A stretch of 64,000 nt of DNA from Candidatus Barnesiella excrementigallinarum (GCA_019114445.1 DXFL01000006.1:186001-250000), one strand, 5' to 3'; counted from the stretch's first letter, positions 28,384 through 37,623 are shown. Translations and numbers: made by a program. Notes: generated by a model from the letters alone, not told the origin.

Positions 28384-28605
28384 AACTGTATATTTTTTAA
28401 GTTCATATTCCGTTTTCGAAATCACCGAAAGTATTACAATAAGTGTACCAATCCGCTACCCCGCCAACCATCGCCCCGGCTCAATCAATTCAGGAAAATT
28501 GAGCCTCATTTTCATGCCATATTTTCGTCACCACGCAATATTGTCCGACTTTCGATATGGACATTTTGGCAGCCCCCTCGACCCATACAAACCAAACTCC
28601 GAGTA

Positions 28606-29220
28606 TCACCCTTTTACTGATTCTCCCGTTACCAAATCTATAAACAACTTTACCCTTGCGAGGAACTCCCTCGAAATGTTCCACACTCTCTTCTTGATAA
28701 TATCGGGCATAGCAGCATTATAAGCCACGGCTCGCAAACCATAATGTTCGGCAAGGTATATAGCCCTCTCATTGTGATACTTTTGCGAGATGATGGTGAT
28801 ATTCCCCAAGTCTTTGACCTCAACTATCGACTGTAACGTGCGTGTTCCTCGATAATCGAGGGATACCACACTGTCGGGTACACCCAACTTCATCAATGAG
28901 TCCCTCATGGCTATTAGTTCGTTGCACCCTCCCTTGTTTGAATAATCTCCCCCGCTCGCTATAATCGTCTTTATCTTTCCATGATGATAAAGAGCTGCGG
29001 CAGCTACAATTCGTTCGTCAAAGTAGTAATTGTGTTCTCCACTGGGTGTGACAGGTGATGTCCCAAGCAACAACCCCACCTCATTATAAGGTATATTTTG
29101 GACATTGTCAAAAACTTTTCCCTTTGCATTGATGGAAACCGTAAGATAACAACTTAGAACAACTATCAAAAATATTGCAAAGAAACTCCCCAAGATGATT
29201 TTATAGACCTTGTTCATCAA
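28606..29220 (-). CDS. SanA/ElyC-type DUF218 membrane protein
   Basis: A 204-residue protein with one N-terminal membrane helix (about 6-29) and a DUF218 domain: GLLLGTSPVTPSG, IIASGGDYSNKGGC, LDYRGTRTLQSI and ITIISQKYHNERAIYLA. The family (SanA, YdcF, ElyC) affects envelope integrity and vancomycin resistance in enteric bacteria; its reaction is not established. The next ATG is one codon downstream and could be the start. It stands alone, with unknown regulation. Confidence 0.82.
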   Translation of the reverse strand: MMNKVYKIILGSFFAIFLIVVLSCYLTVSINAKGKVFDNVQNIPYNEVGLLLGTSPVTPSGEHNYYFDERIVAAAALYHHGKIKTIIASGGDYSNKGGCNELIAMRDSLMKLGVPDSVVSLDYRGTRTLQSIVEVKDLGNITIISQKYHNERAIYLAEHYGLRAVAYNAAMPDIIKKRVWNISREFLARVKLFIDLVTGESVKG

Positions 29221-29299
29221 TCGTGCGCATTTATCTTTTCAAAAGGTATAAAGAAAAAGTATTCATTCGCAGAAGGTTCTTTCCCGATTTATCTTATAC

Positions 29300-29328
29300 A
29301 ACACCCGTTCCATAACGGAACGGGTGTT
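29300..29328 (-). terminator. hairpin downstream of the small lipoprotein gene
   Basis: AACACCCGTTCC (29300-29311) pairs perfectly with 29317-29328 around a five-base loop. It lies about 70 bases after the lipoprotein stop on the minus strand. The following T content is weak, so termination is likely but not certain. Confidence 0.5.
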
Positions 29329-29399
29329 ATACATATCCTGTGTTTGCTCCATTTCATTTCCCGTTGAAGAACATCGAGGGAATTGAGACGGATAATATC

Positions 29400-29915
29400 T
29401 TACCAAAATTTAACTCCGTCCACTTCCTTTACGACTTGTAATATATCGTCTTGGGTCAAGCCTGTTGTCTCCTCCTCTATATGAATGGAACGAAACTCAT
29501 AATTTTCTACAATTCCTTTTTCCTCATTAACGCTACTATATATCCAACTGGTAAAAATCCGGTCGGGCATATCAAAAAATATGATTCTCACATTTAATCC
29601 TCCATAGAAAGAAGGCTCGACATTAGCGACAACAAATTTTCCCTTTATCCGCTCCTTATAAGGATCTAAGTCGGCATTGCGAACTTTTCCGCTATTATAA
29701 TCATCTAAATATTTCCGCAAAGTAGCGACATATTCATTATCCAGCCAATCGCGATCCTCCCAATTCTCAAAACGAATATCATTCAGCGATTCTTGGGTGT
29801 CGACAGTATCTACCTCCTGCAAAACGCTGTCATCTTGTTTAACCGACTTTTGCTGCCCATTGCTACAAGCAAATAGGACACTCACCATTGCAATAACTAA
29901 AAGTGTTGTTCTCAT
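29400..29915 (-). CDS. hypothetical lipoprotein
   Basis: A 171-residue protein with a lipobox at Cys17 (VLFAC). The residues after Cys (SNGQQ) lack the acidic surface-export pattern, so it probably faces the periplasm. Residues 20-60 are acidic and likely disordered; the rest is a small alpha/beta domain. I do not recognise a family. It has no close operon partner. Confidence 0.7.
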   Translation of the reverse strand: MRTTLLVIAMVSVLFACSNGQQKSVKQDDSVLQEVDTVDTQESLNDIRFENWEDRDWLDNEYVATLRKYLDDYNSGKVRNADLDPYKERIKGKFVVANVEPSFYGGLNVRIIFFDMPDRIFTSWIYSSVNEEKGIVENYEFRSIHIEEETTGLTQDDILQVVKEVDGVKFW

Positions 29916-30232
29916 ATTTTTTTAAGTTTCAGTTAACGATATTATACATCTCTTATTAAAGAGAGCCTTCCCCGCCGGGAATTTCTATAATGTTTATATT
30001 TTTCTTTATACCAAATACTCCGATAGTCACCCAAGATAACACTAAATAACCACAATATAAATATTATAGGCTAAACGCCCTTTCGTTTATATGTTGCCCC
30101 AAGACTTTTATCTTATTCAAGCCTATAAGTATAACAAAATTAGTAATTTGTAACCATTAAACAATAACTATATTTATTTTTCTATAATATTTCATTATTT
30201 ATATCAATAGGCTGCACGACTGTACTCTCTGT

Positions 30233-30253
30233 ATTCCGCATCATGTGCGGAAT
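30233..30253. repeat. dispersed palindromic repeat, copy 1
   Basis: ATTCCGCA and TGCGGAAT (30233-30240 and 30246-30253) are separated by TCATG. Near-identical copies lie at 30338 and 44765, all in intergenic DNA close to terminators. Confidence 0.7.
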
Positions 30254-30337
30254 GGCGTAACCGGCCACCCCGCAGTCCAGCCTGTGGAGGAGATGGGAAT
30301 CTCCGTGCCGGAATTTTCTTTTGATTGTATTTCATGG

Positions 30338-30358
30338 ATTCCGTATCATGTGCGGAAT
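30338..30358. repeat. dispersed palindromic repeat, copy 2
   Basis: Same 21-base unit as at 30233 with one C-to-T change in the left arm (ATTCCGTA, then TCATG, then TGCGGAAT). Followed by GACAG as in the copy at 44765. Confidence 0.7.
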
Positions 30359-30372
30359 GACAGCACAAACAC

Positions 30373-30410
30373 AAAAAACCCCGCAACTCGCAAGAGCTAC
30401 GGGGTTTTAT
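30373..30410 (-). terminator. terminator of the GGGtGRT gene
   Basis: AAAACCCCG (30375-30383) pairs with CGGGGTTTT (30400-30408) and an inner CTC/GAG stem with a GCAA loop. On the minus strand it ends in a T run. It lies 20 bases after the stop codon. Confidence 0.8.
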
Positions 30411-30430
30411 TATCTCAATGAAGTAAATGA

Positions 30431-31441
30431 TTACTTATTCAAGGCTTGGGCAACGTCTACGGCGCAAGCTACGGTGCAACCTACCATGGGGTTGTTACCG
30501 ATACCGAGGAAGCCCATCATCTCAACGTGTGCAGGTACCGACGAAGAACCGGCGAATTGGGCGTCGCTGTGCATACGACCCATCGTATCGGTCATACCGT
30601 AAGAGGCGGGACCGGCAGCCATGTTGTCAGGGTGCAAAGTACGACCCGTACCACCACCCGATGCTACGGAGAAGTATTTTTTACCTTTTTCTACACACTC
30701 TTTCTTGTAAGTACCGGCTACGGGGTGTTGGAAACGAGTGGGGTTCGTCGAGTTACCCGTGATCGATACGTCTACGCCTTCGTGCCACATGATGGCTACA
30801 CCTTCGCGCACGTCGTCGGCACCGTAGCATTTTACTTTGGCGCGTTCGCCTTTGGAATAGGCAATTTCACGAACCACTTTCAATTCGCCCGTGAAGTAGT
30901 CGAACTGAGTTTGTACATAGGTGAAACCGTTGATACGCGAAATGATTTGTGCGGCGTCTTTACCCAGACCGTTGAGGATACAACGCAGAGGTTCTTTACG
31001 CACTTTGTCGGCTTTGGCGGCAATTTTGATAGCGCCTTCGGCAGCGGCAAACGACTCGTGACCGGCCAAGAAAGCGAAGCATTTGGTCTCTTCGCGAAGC
31101 AGACGGGCTGCGAGGTTACCGTGACCGAGACCTACTTTACGGTCGTCGGCTACCGAACCGGGGATACAGAACGATTGCAGACCGATACCGATAGCTTCGG
31201 CAGCGTCGGCTGCATTTTTACAACCTTTTTTCAAGGCGATGGCAGCACCCACCACATAAGCCCATTTTGCATTTTCGAAGCAGATGGGTTGAGTTTCTTC
31301 ACAAGTTTTATAAGGATCGAGTCCGTAAGATTCGCAGATGGCGTTAGCCTCTTCAATATCTTTGATTCCGTTGGCGTTCAAAGCAGCAAGAATTTGCTTG
31401 ATACGACGGTCTTGGCTTTCAAATTTCACTTCTCTAATCAT
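30431..31441 (-). CDS. GGGtGRT protein
   Basis: A 336-residue cytoplasmic protein named for its signature, here SGGGTGRT at 261-268 followed by LHPDNMAAGPASYGMTD. The family occurs in anaerobes beside a NifU-like scaffold gene, as here (18 bases apart). It has ten cysteines and no membrane segment. No function is established; the pairing suggests a role in iron-sulfur metabolism. A strong Shine-Dalgarno sequence precedes it. Confidence 0.85.
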   Translation of the reverse strand: MIREVKFESQDRRIKQILAALNANGIKDIEEANAICESYGLDPYKTCEETQPICFENAKWAYVVGAAIALKKGCKNAADAAEAIGIGLQSFCIPGSVADDRKVGLGHGNLAARLLREETKCFAFLAGHESFAAAEGAIKIAAKADKVRKEPLRCILNGLGKDAAQIISRINGFTYVQTQFDYFTGELKVVREIAYSKGERAKVKCYGADDVREGVAIMWHEGVDVSITGNSTNPTRFQHPVAGTYKKECVEKGKKYFSVASGGGTGRTLHPDNMAAGPASYGMTDTMGRMHSDAQFAGSSSVPAHVEMMGFLGIGNNPMVGCTVACAVDVAQALNK

Positions 31442-31449
31442 AGTAACTT

Positions 31450-31456
31450 CCTCCTT
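31450..31456 (-). promoter_or_regulatory. strong ribosome-binding site of the GGGtGRT gene
   Basis: AAGGAGG on the minus strand, eight bases before the ATG at 31441. Such strong Shine-Dalgarno sites are uncommon in Bacteroidota, so high translation is likely. Confidence 0.65.
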
Positions 31457-31459
31457 ATT

Positions 31460-32161
31460 TTATTCGTGACGGGGATCTATATATTTCACAGCACCGGCCT
31501 CTTTGGTAAAACGACCGTAAGTTCCGGTAACCTTTTTGAGTGCCTCGTTGGCATCGGTACCTTTCTTCACCTCGTCCATGAATTTACCCATGTGAACAAA
31601 TTCATATCCGCAGATTTCGTCATTTTCGTCGAGAGCCAAAGTTTTGATATAACCTTCGGCCATTTCGAGGTAACGAGGACCTTTGGCCAAAGTTCCGTAG
31701 AGCGTACCTACTTGGCTGCGCAATCCTTTACCGAGGTCTTCGAGACCTGCACCGATCATCAAACCGCCTTCGGAGAAAGCCGATTGAGTACGTCCGTAAA
31801 CGATTTGCAGGAAGAGTTCGCGCATAGCCGTGTTGATAGCGTCGCAAACGAGGTCGGTATTCAAAGCTTCCAAGATGGTTTTACCCGGAAGGATTTCCGA
31901 AGCCATAGCGGCCGAGTGGGTCATACCCGAGCAGCCAATGGTCTCTACCAAAGCTTCTTGGATAACACCATTCTTTACGTTCAACGTCAGTTTGCAAGCA
32001 CCTTGTTGAGGAGCACACCAACCGATACCGTGGGTCAAACCCGAGATATCAATCACTTCTTTTGCCTTTACCCATTTACCCTCTTCGGGGATAGGAGCCG
32101 GTCCGTGATTAGGACCTTTTTTTACAACACACATGTGTTCTACTTCGTGTGAATAAACCAT
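31460..32161 (-). CDS. NifU/IscU-like iron-sulfur scaffold protein
   Basis: A 233-residue protein related to the N-terminal scaffold domain of NifU/IscU. Cys49, Cys56, Cys77 (in TIGCSGMTHSA) and Cys106 (in DLVCDAI) are candidates for cluster binding. The C-terminal half is longer than classical IscU (about 130 residues). It probably assembles or carries a Fe-S cluster, together with the GGGtGRT protein encoded next. No cysteine desulfurase gene is adjacent. Promoter at 32211. Confidence 0.82.
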   Translation of the reverse strand: MVYSHEVEHMCVVKKGPNHGPAPIPEEGKWVKAKEVIDISGLTHGIGWCAPQQGACKLTLNVKNGVIQEALVETIGCSGMTHSAAMASEILPGKTILEALNTDLVCDAINTAMRELFLQIVYGRTQSAFSEGGLMIGAGLEDLGKGLRSQVGTLYGTLAKGPRYLEMAEGYIKTLALDENDEICGYEFVHMGKFMDEVKKGTDANEALKKVTGTYGRFTKEAGAVKYIDPRHE

Positions 32162-32210
32162 AATTTGCTCGTTTTATTTGATGAGTATTTTTTTACGCTT
32201 TTCAGCGGTA

Positions 32211-32242
32211 CAAAGATAGGACTTTTTCTTCATGTAAACAAG
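32211..32242 (-). promoter_or_regulatory. promoter of the NifU-like/GGGtGRT operon
   Basis: On the minus strand TATCTTTG (32211-32218) is preceded by CTTG with a 20-base spacer (32239-32242). The start codon at 32161 follows after about 45 bases of leader. Confidence 0.6.
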
Positions 32243-32455
32243 GGGTATCCCATAGCATCCGCATTAAAATAGTATAGACGAGAAAAATCCCTGTCCCTAC
32301 GGGATAAACACTTTCCCTTATTTCCACAGGGACAGACAACTCTCGCATGATTGGTCGTTGCTGCCCATATCGTACAATTGCCCGTCGACCATGTACGGCG
32401 GGACGGGGATACGGGAATCGCCGGAGGGCGTGCCGTCGCAAACCTCTTTGGGGCA

Positions 32456-33579
32456 TCACCCCCGGGCGGAGAAAGTCTTTCTCCACTTGGAGGGAGGGCA
32501 TCCTTCCTTTTCGGCAAAAATCTTGGTGAAATAACTCAGCGAAAGGAATCCCGCTTTCTCCGAAACGGCCGCTACGGTCAACTCGGGATGCTGCATCAGC
32601 ATCTGCTTGGCGTATTCGATACGAAGCCCCGCAATCCATTCGCGGAACGAGACCTTGTAGGTAGCCTTGATGTAGGCGGACAGATAGGTGCGGTTGGTGC
32701 CGAGCGCGCCCGCCAGCTCCTCGATAGTCAGCCCCGGACTGGTATATCCGTGCCTGTCCACCCAAGCGACGAGGAGTTTCTCTATATCGGCATGATAAGC
32801 AGGCGTGTCGGGCGACACCCCGGCCTTACTTGGGGTGGTTTCGCCAACGCTTTCGGTTTTCTCCTGCTCTAAGATGTTTTCCACCTGTTCGTAGAAAAGC
32901 AGGTAGTTGATGTACGACCCATACAGATAAATGTAGAACGGAATGGAGGAAAGCACCCATAGGAACACATACCGGTCGGGCAGGAACGTCAGCAACCCGC
33001 AACCGACCCCATAGATGATCGCCCACCAAGTAAAGATGGACATCCAGCGGATATAGACGGCAATATGCTCGGAATGCGTGTCATCGAACAGGCGGACAGC
33101 CCGTCGGTAAGTACGAATGAGCTTGCGGGACAGCCGAATCCCATAACCCACCAGCCATAAAGCCATGAGTATCAATCCGACCTGCTGCACAGGACCCGGA
33201 GGCAGGGCGTTGAGAAGAATAGCAGAAGAGGCTGTAAACAACACCCAATAGGAAATGTGCCGCAAGAAGCGTCGGCGGGTCAGGTACAAGCGGTCGAGCA
33301 ACATGATAAGAGCCGAGCAGAACAGCCCATAAACCCAAAAATAGGTGGAAAGATTCATCAGGATAGCCTCCCTTTGGTGAAGAGGGCGGAGCCCGCAGAA
33401 CAGGTGAACCGAATAGTTGGCACTCAACACCAATAGAGCCACGCCCATGATACGGCGCGAACGTACATAATTGGCGAATATGGGCTTGTCGGGGGTCTTG
33501 CCGACCAAGAAATAGACAGCAAAAACAGCATCAGCACTAATGCTATGCCCAATGAATGATCATAGACTGCTTGGTTCAT
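32456..33579 (-). pseudogene. membrane-bound AraC-type regulator with apparent frameshift
   Basis: The open frame 32456-33508 codes for membrane segments in the N-terminal two thirds and a C-terminal AraC double helix-turn-helix (SFREWIAGLRIEYAKQML, then AVSEKAGFLSLSYFTKIFAE). It has no ATG at its start; the first possible start is TTG at 33508. An ATG at 33579, behind a TACATTTG box, opens a different frame (MNQAVYDHSLGIALVLMLF) that looks like the missing first membrane helix. The distance of 71 bases is not a multiple of three, so one frame change between about 33505 and 33530 separates the two parts. This is either a genuine inactivating shift, a programmed shift or a sequencing error. 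If intact, the protein would be about 373 residues. Confidence 0.65.
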
Positions 33580-33618
33580 CTTTTCGCGCTTGCGGTAACC
33601 TTACCCTGACAACAACTA

Positions 33619-33626
33619 CAAATGTA
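33619..33626 (-). promoter_or_regulatory. -7 box of the AraC-type regulator gene
   Basis: TACATTTG on the minus strand, about 40 bases before the ATG at 33579. No clear -33 box. It supports an original start at 33579. Confidence 0.45.
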
Positions 33627-33690
33627 CAAGGATTTCTTGTGATTTTAGACATGGGAACAGCATAAAAAATCGAGGGAGGTATCCTTAATT

Positions 33691-35511
33691 TTATGAATCG
33701 TTCTTGGAGGATTCGGAGGGAATGATGCCCATTTTTTTCATAAGGAAACAGGCGTTCATATTCCGGGCGATACCGGGTTGCAGGCGATAGGAGAAGGTGA
33801 GCTCATCACCGGCGATAGTGGCTTCGAACCGATAGTTGCGTATTTGTCCGGGCAGACTGTCGGCCAGCGTTCCCAATGCCAAATCGTGAGTGGCGATGAT
33901 ACCAGCGGCACCCGCCCCAACCAGTTGCCGCACCAGCGCCAGCGAACCGGTCTGCTTGTCGACCGAATTGGTACCCCGCAAAATTTCGTCGAGAATGACA
34001 AAAAGTTTCTCGCCGCTCCGCAGCCGCTCGACAATGCGCTGCAAACGCTTCAACTCGGCGAAAAAATACGATTCGTTGTCGGCGAGAGAGTCCGACGCCC
34101 GCAGCCCGGTAAAGAGAGGTAGCGGGGTAAAGGTCATTCGCCCGGCACAGACGGGAGCCCCCATACACCCCAACAGATAGTTGATTCCTATCGTGCGCAA
34201 GTAGGTGCTTTTCCCCGCCATATTGGCTCCGGTGACCACCATAAACGAAGCCTCGTTCATGGCCGGCACATCGTTGCGCACACACTTGTCGCGAGGGATA
34301 AGAGGGTGGCCCAACGCCTCGGCCTGCATGACCGGTCGCAGGCTGTCGCACACTTCGGGATACACATAACCGGGGTGATTATGCCGGAAAGTAGCCAACG
34401 TACAGCACAAATCGAATTGCGCCAATGCCGCTATCCACCGGGGCAATTTCGTGCGATTTTCGTCCAACCAGCGATCGATAGCGTTCAACTGGCGCAAATC
34501 CCAAAGCAAAAAGCCGTTAAGCAACATAAACCCGACGAAATTACACCGTTGATCGAGGTTCGCAAGCAATCGTCGCAAACGGGCAATCCGTTGCGAAACG
34601 GAACCCGACTCATCGGCACACTCCCACTGCAATTGGCATAACCTCGCACTCTCGAACCGGGTCTGCTCTATTTGGGCAAAGAGCCGGGAATATCGCGACA
34701 GGGAGTATAGCGACCTGTTGAGTTGTTCTTGAATGCGGGTGACCCGTTTGGCATACACCCCCGCCACGACCAACAAAGCCACAAAAAAGCCCCCGATAAA
34801 CCCGCCGGGGATTATCCCCACGCCCCACAAAAGGAACAGTACCACATAGAGCGCCGGCAGCACGACGATAAACCGGTGCATGAATCGGCGCGTACCCAAC
34901 CGAGGCATTTCGGCCAACCGATCGGCTATAACCCTGTCGCCCCGATTTTCGCCCGAACAGGCACCATTAGATTGAAAATCTATCCTGAACCCGGTATCCC
35001 GACTTAACTCCTCGACGGCCTCCTGCTTCTGCCGAATGGCCTTACCGTCGAGCGACGGAGAGAGCAACTCCCGAGCCAAAGCCTGACGCCCCACCGTCGT
35101 AGCGCTTCGATTGAGATAGGCGAAAAAAGATTTCTCGCCGAAAAGATCGAGATCGAAACTATAATCGTGCGAAGGGTCGACAAACTCGTTACCCCCGTCG
35201 ATACCCTCGAATCGATAATCGAGAAGGGCCAGTTCCCGCCGAATAATCTGCTCGCGACAATCGACAAACTCTTTCTTCCGAAACCATCGGTCGTGAATCC
35301 GAGCCAGTACCAAAAACAATACTATACCCGCCACGGCCACCGTCCCCCAAGCCCACACGCCGTTAGGCCAAAAGAGGTATACGCCCGCTACGGCAGCGAC
35401 AAACACAGCCAAGCGAAGCATTCCAATGAGACGAATCTGTTGTTTTATCCGCGCCGCTTCCCGAACGTTGTTGTCGAGCCGGTCGCGGTAATCGTGTTGT
35501 ATCTCTTCCAT
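33691..35511 (-). CDS. membrane-anchored MutS-family ATPase
   Basis: A 606-residue protein. The C-terminal half is a MutS domain V ATPase with Walker A GANMAGKST (428-436), Walker B FVILDEI (504-510) and the helix NESYFFAELKRLQ. The connector/lever part lies before it. The mismatch-recognition domain I is absent. Two N-terminal membrane helices (about 28-47 and 52-71) and two more at about 213-252 place the ATPase at the inner membrane. Classical mismatch repair is therefore unlikely; the role is unknown. It is monocistronic, with a promoter at 35618. Confidence 0.85.
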   Translation of the reverse strand: MEEIQHDYRDRLDNNVREAARIKQQIRLIGMLRLAVFVAAVAGVYLFWPNGVWAWGTVAVAGIVLFLVLARIHDRWFRKKEFVDCREQIIRRELALLDYRFEGIDGGNEFVDPSHDYSFDLDLFGEKSFFAYLNRSATTVGRQALARELLSPSLDGKAIRQKQEAVEELSRDTGFRIDFQSNGACSGENRGDRVIADRLAEMPRLGTRRFMHRFIVVLPALYVVLFLLWGVGIIPGGFIGGFFVALLVVAGVYAKRVTRIQEQLNRSLYSLSRYSRLFAQIEQTRFESARLCQLQWECADESGSVSQRIARLRRLLANLDQRCNFVGFMLLNGFLLWDLRQLNAIDRWLDENRTKLPRWIAALAQFDLCCTLATFRHNHPGYVYPEVCDSLRPVMQAEALGHPLIPRDKCVRNDVPAMNEASFMVVTGANMAGKSTYLRTIGINYLLGCMGAPVCAGRMTFTPLPLFTGLRASDSLADNESYFFAELKRLQRIVERLRSGEKLFVILDEILRGTNSVDKQTGSLALVRQLVGAGAAGIIATHDLALGTLADSLPGQIRNYRFEATIAGDELTFSYRLQPGIARNMNACFLMKKMGIIPSESSKNDS

Positions 35512-35617
35512 AAATCTTAGAAAAACAGCGGCAAAAATCCACAGCCAATACCGGCTGCAAAATATCCAACGGAACCAAATACTGGTTATATCTTAAACAG
35601 TTATTCGTTTCCTTGAA

Positions 35618-35649
35618 CAAAAGTAATGTAAACCAAGCGTAGAAACAAA
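35618..35649 (-). promoter_or_regulatory. promoter of the membrane MutS gene
   Basis: On the minus strand TTTG (35646-35649), a 20-base spacer, then TACTTTTG (35618-35625). It leaves a leader of about 100 bases before the ATG at 35511. Confidence 0.6.
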
Positions 35650-35701
35650 TTCTTCACCCTCGGCTCCATTCGTTATCGCCATGGCTTCGGAACGATTCGA
35701 A

Positions 35702-36925
35702 TCACCGCAATTCGATCGTGCGCTGCATAACGAGGTGCTCGTTCAGTTCATCGGTTTCGAGATACAAGTTTACTTGATAACGCCCGGCCCGGAAGGTATC
35801 GACAGTGCCGTTGGAGCGCTCGTACCAAAAAATCCCCGAAATTTCAAAGTCTTCATAAAAAAGGCCCTGCGGCTCAGGGTCACTCGTCTCCCGGTCTCTG
35901 GTGCAGGAATATATGAGATTGCCGTCCAGATAGATTTTGAACGTCAACTTCAAGGGATGCCCGGCCTCGATCGAATGCCATTGGAACCCCGCCATCATGT
36001 ACTTATAAGCATTGGCTCTGAACGAGAGTTGTTTGGCAACGCCCCCGTTAAGGAGTTCCAACCCACAATCGAATGCCAGCCAATCCTTCATCTCATTTTC
36101 GTCGTTATAGAAATAGAACACCAAAGCCACCGGCTCGATCCAACCGCGCTGTTCGGGCGACTTCTCCACCTCGAAGCGGCCGTTCCCTATCTGCCGCCCC
36201 TTGTAACAAAGCAGGTAGGTGTAATGTCCCGGCGCATAGGTGTTGCCCGACTCGCTGCCCCAACCGCACATCTGTAACCACCCGCCGTCCGGGTCGAGGG
36301 TCACCGTATGGTCGAATCGGCTTGTTTTCCCCGTCTGCTCGTTTCTGATTTCCACATCATACGTAATTTCGCGCTCGACATTCGACAAGCTGGAATATTG
36401 GCAACGCATAGCTATATATCGGGGTCTCATAAAACGCTCGGTACCCCAGTCGTCGATTACCGTCTGCTCTTGGTCGTTATTGCGAAATTCAAAATCCGAC
36501 TCGATACGAATCCACCCCTGCTCGTCCCAAAGGTCTTCCACCGGGAGGATATCGAGGTGAGCACAAATTACAAGTTCACCTTTTTCGTCCAAGAGCTCGT
36601 ATTTCCAAAGCCCCACAGTCTTAAAGCTATCACCCCTCTCCGAGCCCCACCACGGCAAGCTGACCAGCTGATTCTCGCAAAGACGCAAAGGAGCATCAAA
36701 ATCAAAGGCATTCACCTCTCCGTTGGGGTCGGTAAAACGCAATGTCATTTTTACAGTGCGGGCAATACGCGAGGTTATTCGCATCATCGGCATCACATAG
36801 CGGGCATTGTTATAAAGGCTGCTTTCCGGTCGGGAATCCCGTTTACCATCTTTACCCACCTCACAAAATTTGAGCGAATGGACTTCGTACCCCCTGTCTC
36901 TCTTGAAAAAATCAAATATCCCCAT
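35702..36925 (-). CDS. hypothetical protein with three Ig-like repeats
   Basis: A 407-residue soluble protein with no signal peptide. It appears to hold three related beta-sandwich units of about 125 residues. The first two share a motif (PWWGSERGDSFKTVGLWKYEL and CGWGSESGNTYAPGHYTYLL), and the third ends in an equivalent strand (FRAGRYQVNLYLE). I do not recognise the family. The gene has no operon partner. MGIFDFFKR at the N-terminus resembles short targeting heads of Bacteroidota cytoplasmic proteins but carries no known signal. Confidence 0.65.
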   Translation of the reverse strand: MGIFDFFKRDRGYEVHSLKFCEVGKDGKRDSRPESSLYNNARYVMPMMRITSRIARTVKMTLRFTDPNGEVNAFDFDAPLRLCENQLVSLPWWGSERGDSFKTVGLWKYELLDEKGELVICAHLDILPVEDLWDEQGWIRIESDFEFRNNDQEQTVIDDWGTERFMRPRYIAMRCQYSSLSNVEREITYDVEIRNEQTGKTSRFDHTVTLDPDGGWLQMCGWGSESGNTYAPGHYTYLLCYKGRQIGNGRFEVEKSPEQRGWIEPVALVFYFYNDENEMKDWLAFDCGLELLNGGVAKQLSFRANAYKYMMAGFQWHSIEAGHPLKLTFKIYLDGNLIYSCTRDRETSDPEPQGLFYEDFEISGIFWYERSNGTVDTFRAGRYQVNLYLETDELNEHLVMQRTIELR

Positions 36926-37195
36926 AAGTATTTATTAGATTTAGACGTGGTTAATGTGATATTTGCGAATTTATAAAATACTATAAAACTTGCCAAACTA
37001 TTCGGCCGAAGTTTATACAAAAAAGAGCGCCAACGAAGCCCTCCATTCCCAAGAGCCAAAGCCGGGACAGGCTTATAAGCAGTATATTTCCCTTCGCCCG
37101 TTTTTTACCCAACCGGCAAAAATCGGCATTCGGGCAATGCAAAATGAGCCATAAACAAATTCAATCCATACTGTTTATATTCCAGCTAAAATCTC

Positions 37196-37203
37196 TAAAT
37201 TTG
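37196..37203 (+). promoter_or_regulatory. -7 box of the DUF1573 operon
   Basis: TAAATTTG, 26 bases before the ATG at 37229. A TTTA lies 18 bases upstream at the -33 place. Confidence 0.55.
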
Positions 37204-37228
37204 CAAATAGTAGAAACCAAATAGGAAG

Positions 37229-37618
37229 ATGAAAAAATTTTTAAGCCTATTGACAGCGACCTTATTTGTTTTGTCGCTATATGCCGCCGGTAGCGGGAAA
37301 GCCAAAATGGTATTGGAATCCACTCGCTACGACTTCGGCTACATTCAAGAAAATAACGGAAGTGTAACCCACTCCTTCAAATTTACCAACGGAGGGAATG
37401 AGCCACTCATCATTGTCGATACCCATAGCCTTTGCGGCTGTACCGTTTCGGAATTCACCAAAGAGCCCATCGCTCCCGCCGGTACAGGGACAATAGACGT
37501 AACATTCGATCCCAAAGGACGTCCCGGAGCGTTCCGCAAAGAAGTAAAAGTTTACACCAATGCCGGGAAAAGCGCTGTAAAACTAATTATCGAAGGAGTT
37601 GTTGTTCCCAAAAAATAA
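37229..37618 (+). CDS. DUF1573 secreted protein, single domain
   Basis: A 129-residue protein with a signal peptide (1-20) and one DUF1573 domain. Typical features are RYDFGYI, HSFKFTNGGNEPLII, the CGCT motif and FDPKGRPG. The domain is an Ig-like sandwich common in exported Bacteroidota proteins, with no established function. The next gene, five bases downstream, has two such domains, and the two proteins share near-identical segments (TKEPIAP versus TREPIAP), so they arose by duplication. Confidence 0.88.
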   Translation: MKKFLSLLTATLFVLSLYAAGSGKAKMVLESTRYDFGYIQENNGSVTHSFKFTNGGNEPLIIVDTHSLCGCTVSEFTKEPIAPAGTGTIDVTFDPKGRPGAFRKEVKVYTNAGKSAVKLIIEGVVVPKK

Positions 37619-37623
37619 CCATT

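Larger units (their letters stand above)
29950..30430. other. intergenic region with AT-rich stretch and repeats
   Basis: No gene is supported in this interval. Positions 29960-30200 are very AT-rich and without a recognisable motif. Positions 30230-30360 carry two copies of a dispersed palindrome, and 30373-30410 carry the terminator of the GGGtGRT gene. Confidence 0.6.

Noticed and set aside
30204..30386. Frames containing HSAxDAES-like peptides near the palindromes
   Set aside because: These translate the dispersed repeat and are a known annotation artefact, not protein genes.
30446..32152. A 568-codon plus-strand frame across the GGGtGRT and NifU-like genes
   Set aside because: It is a shadow of two real genes on the other strand and spans their junction by chance; its translation lacks any fold-like pattern.
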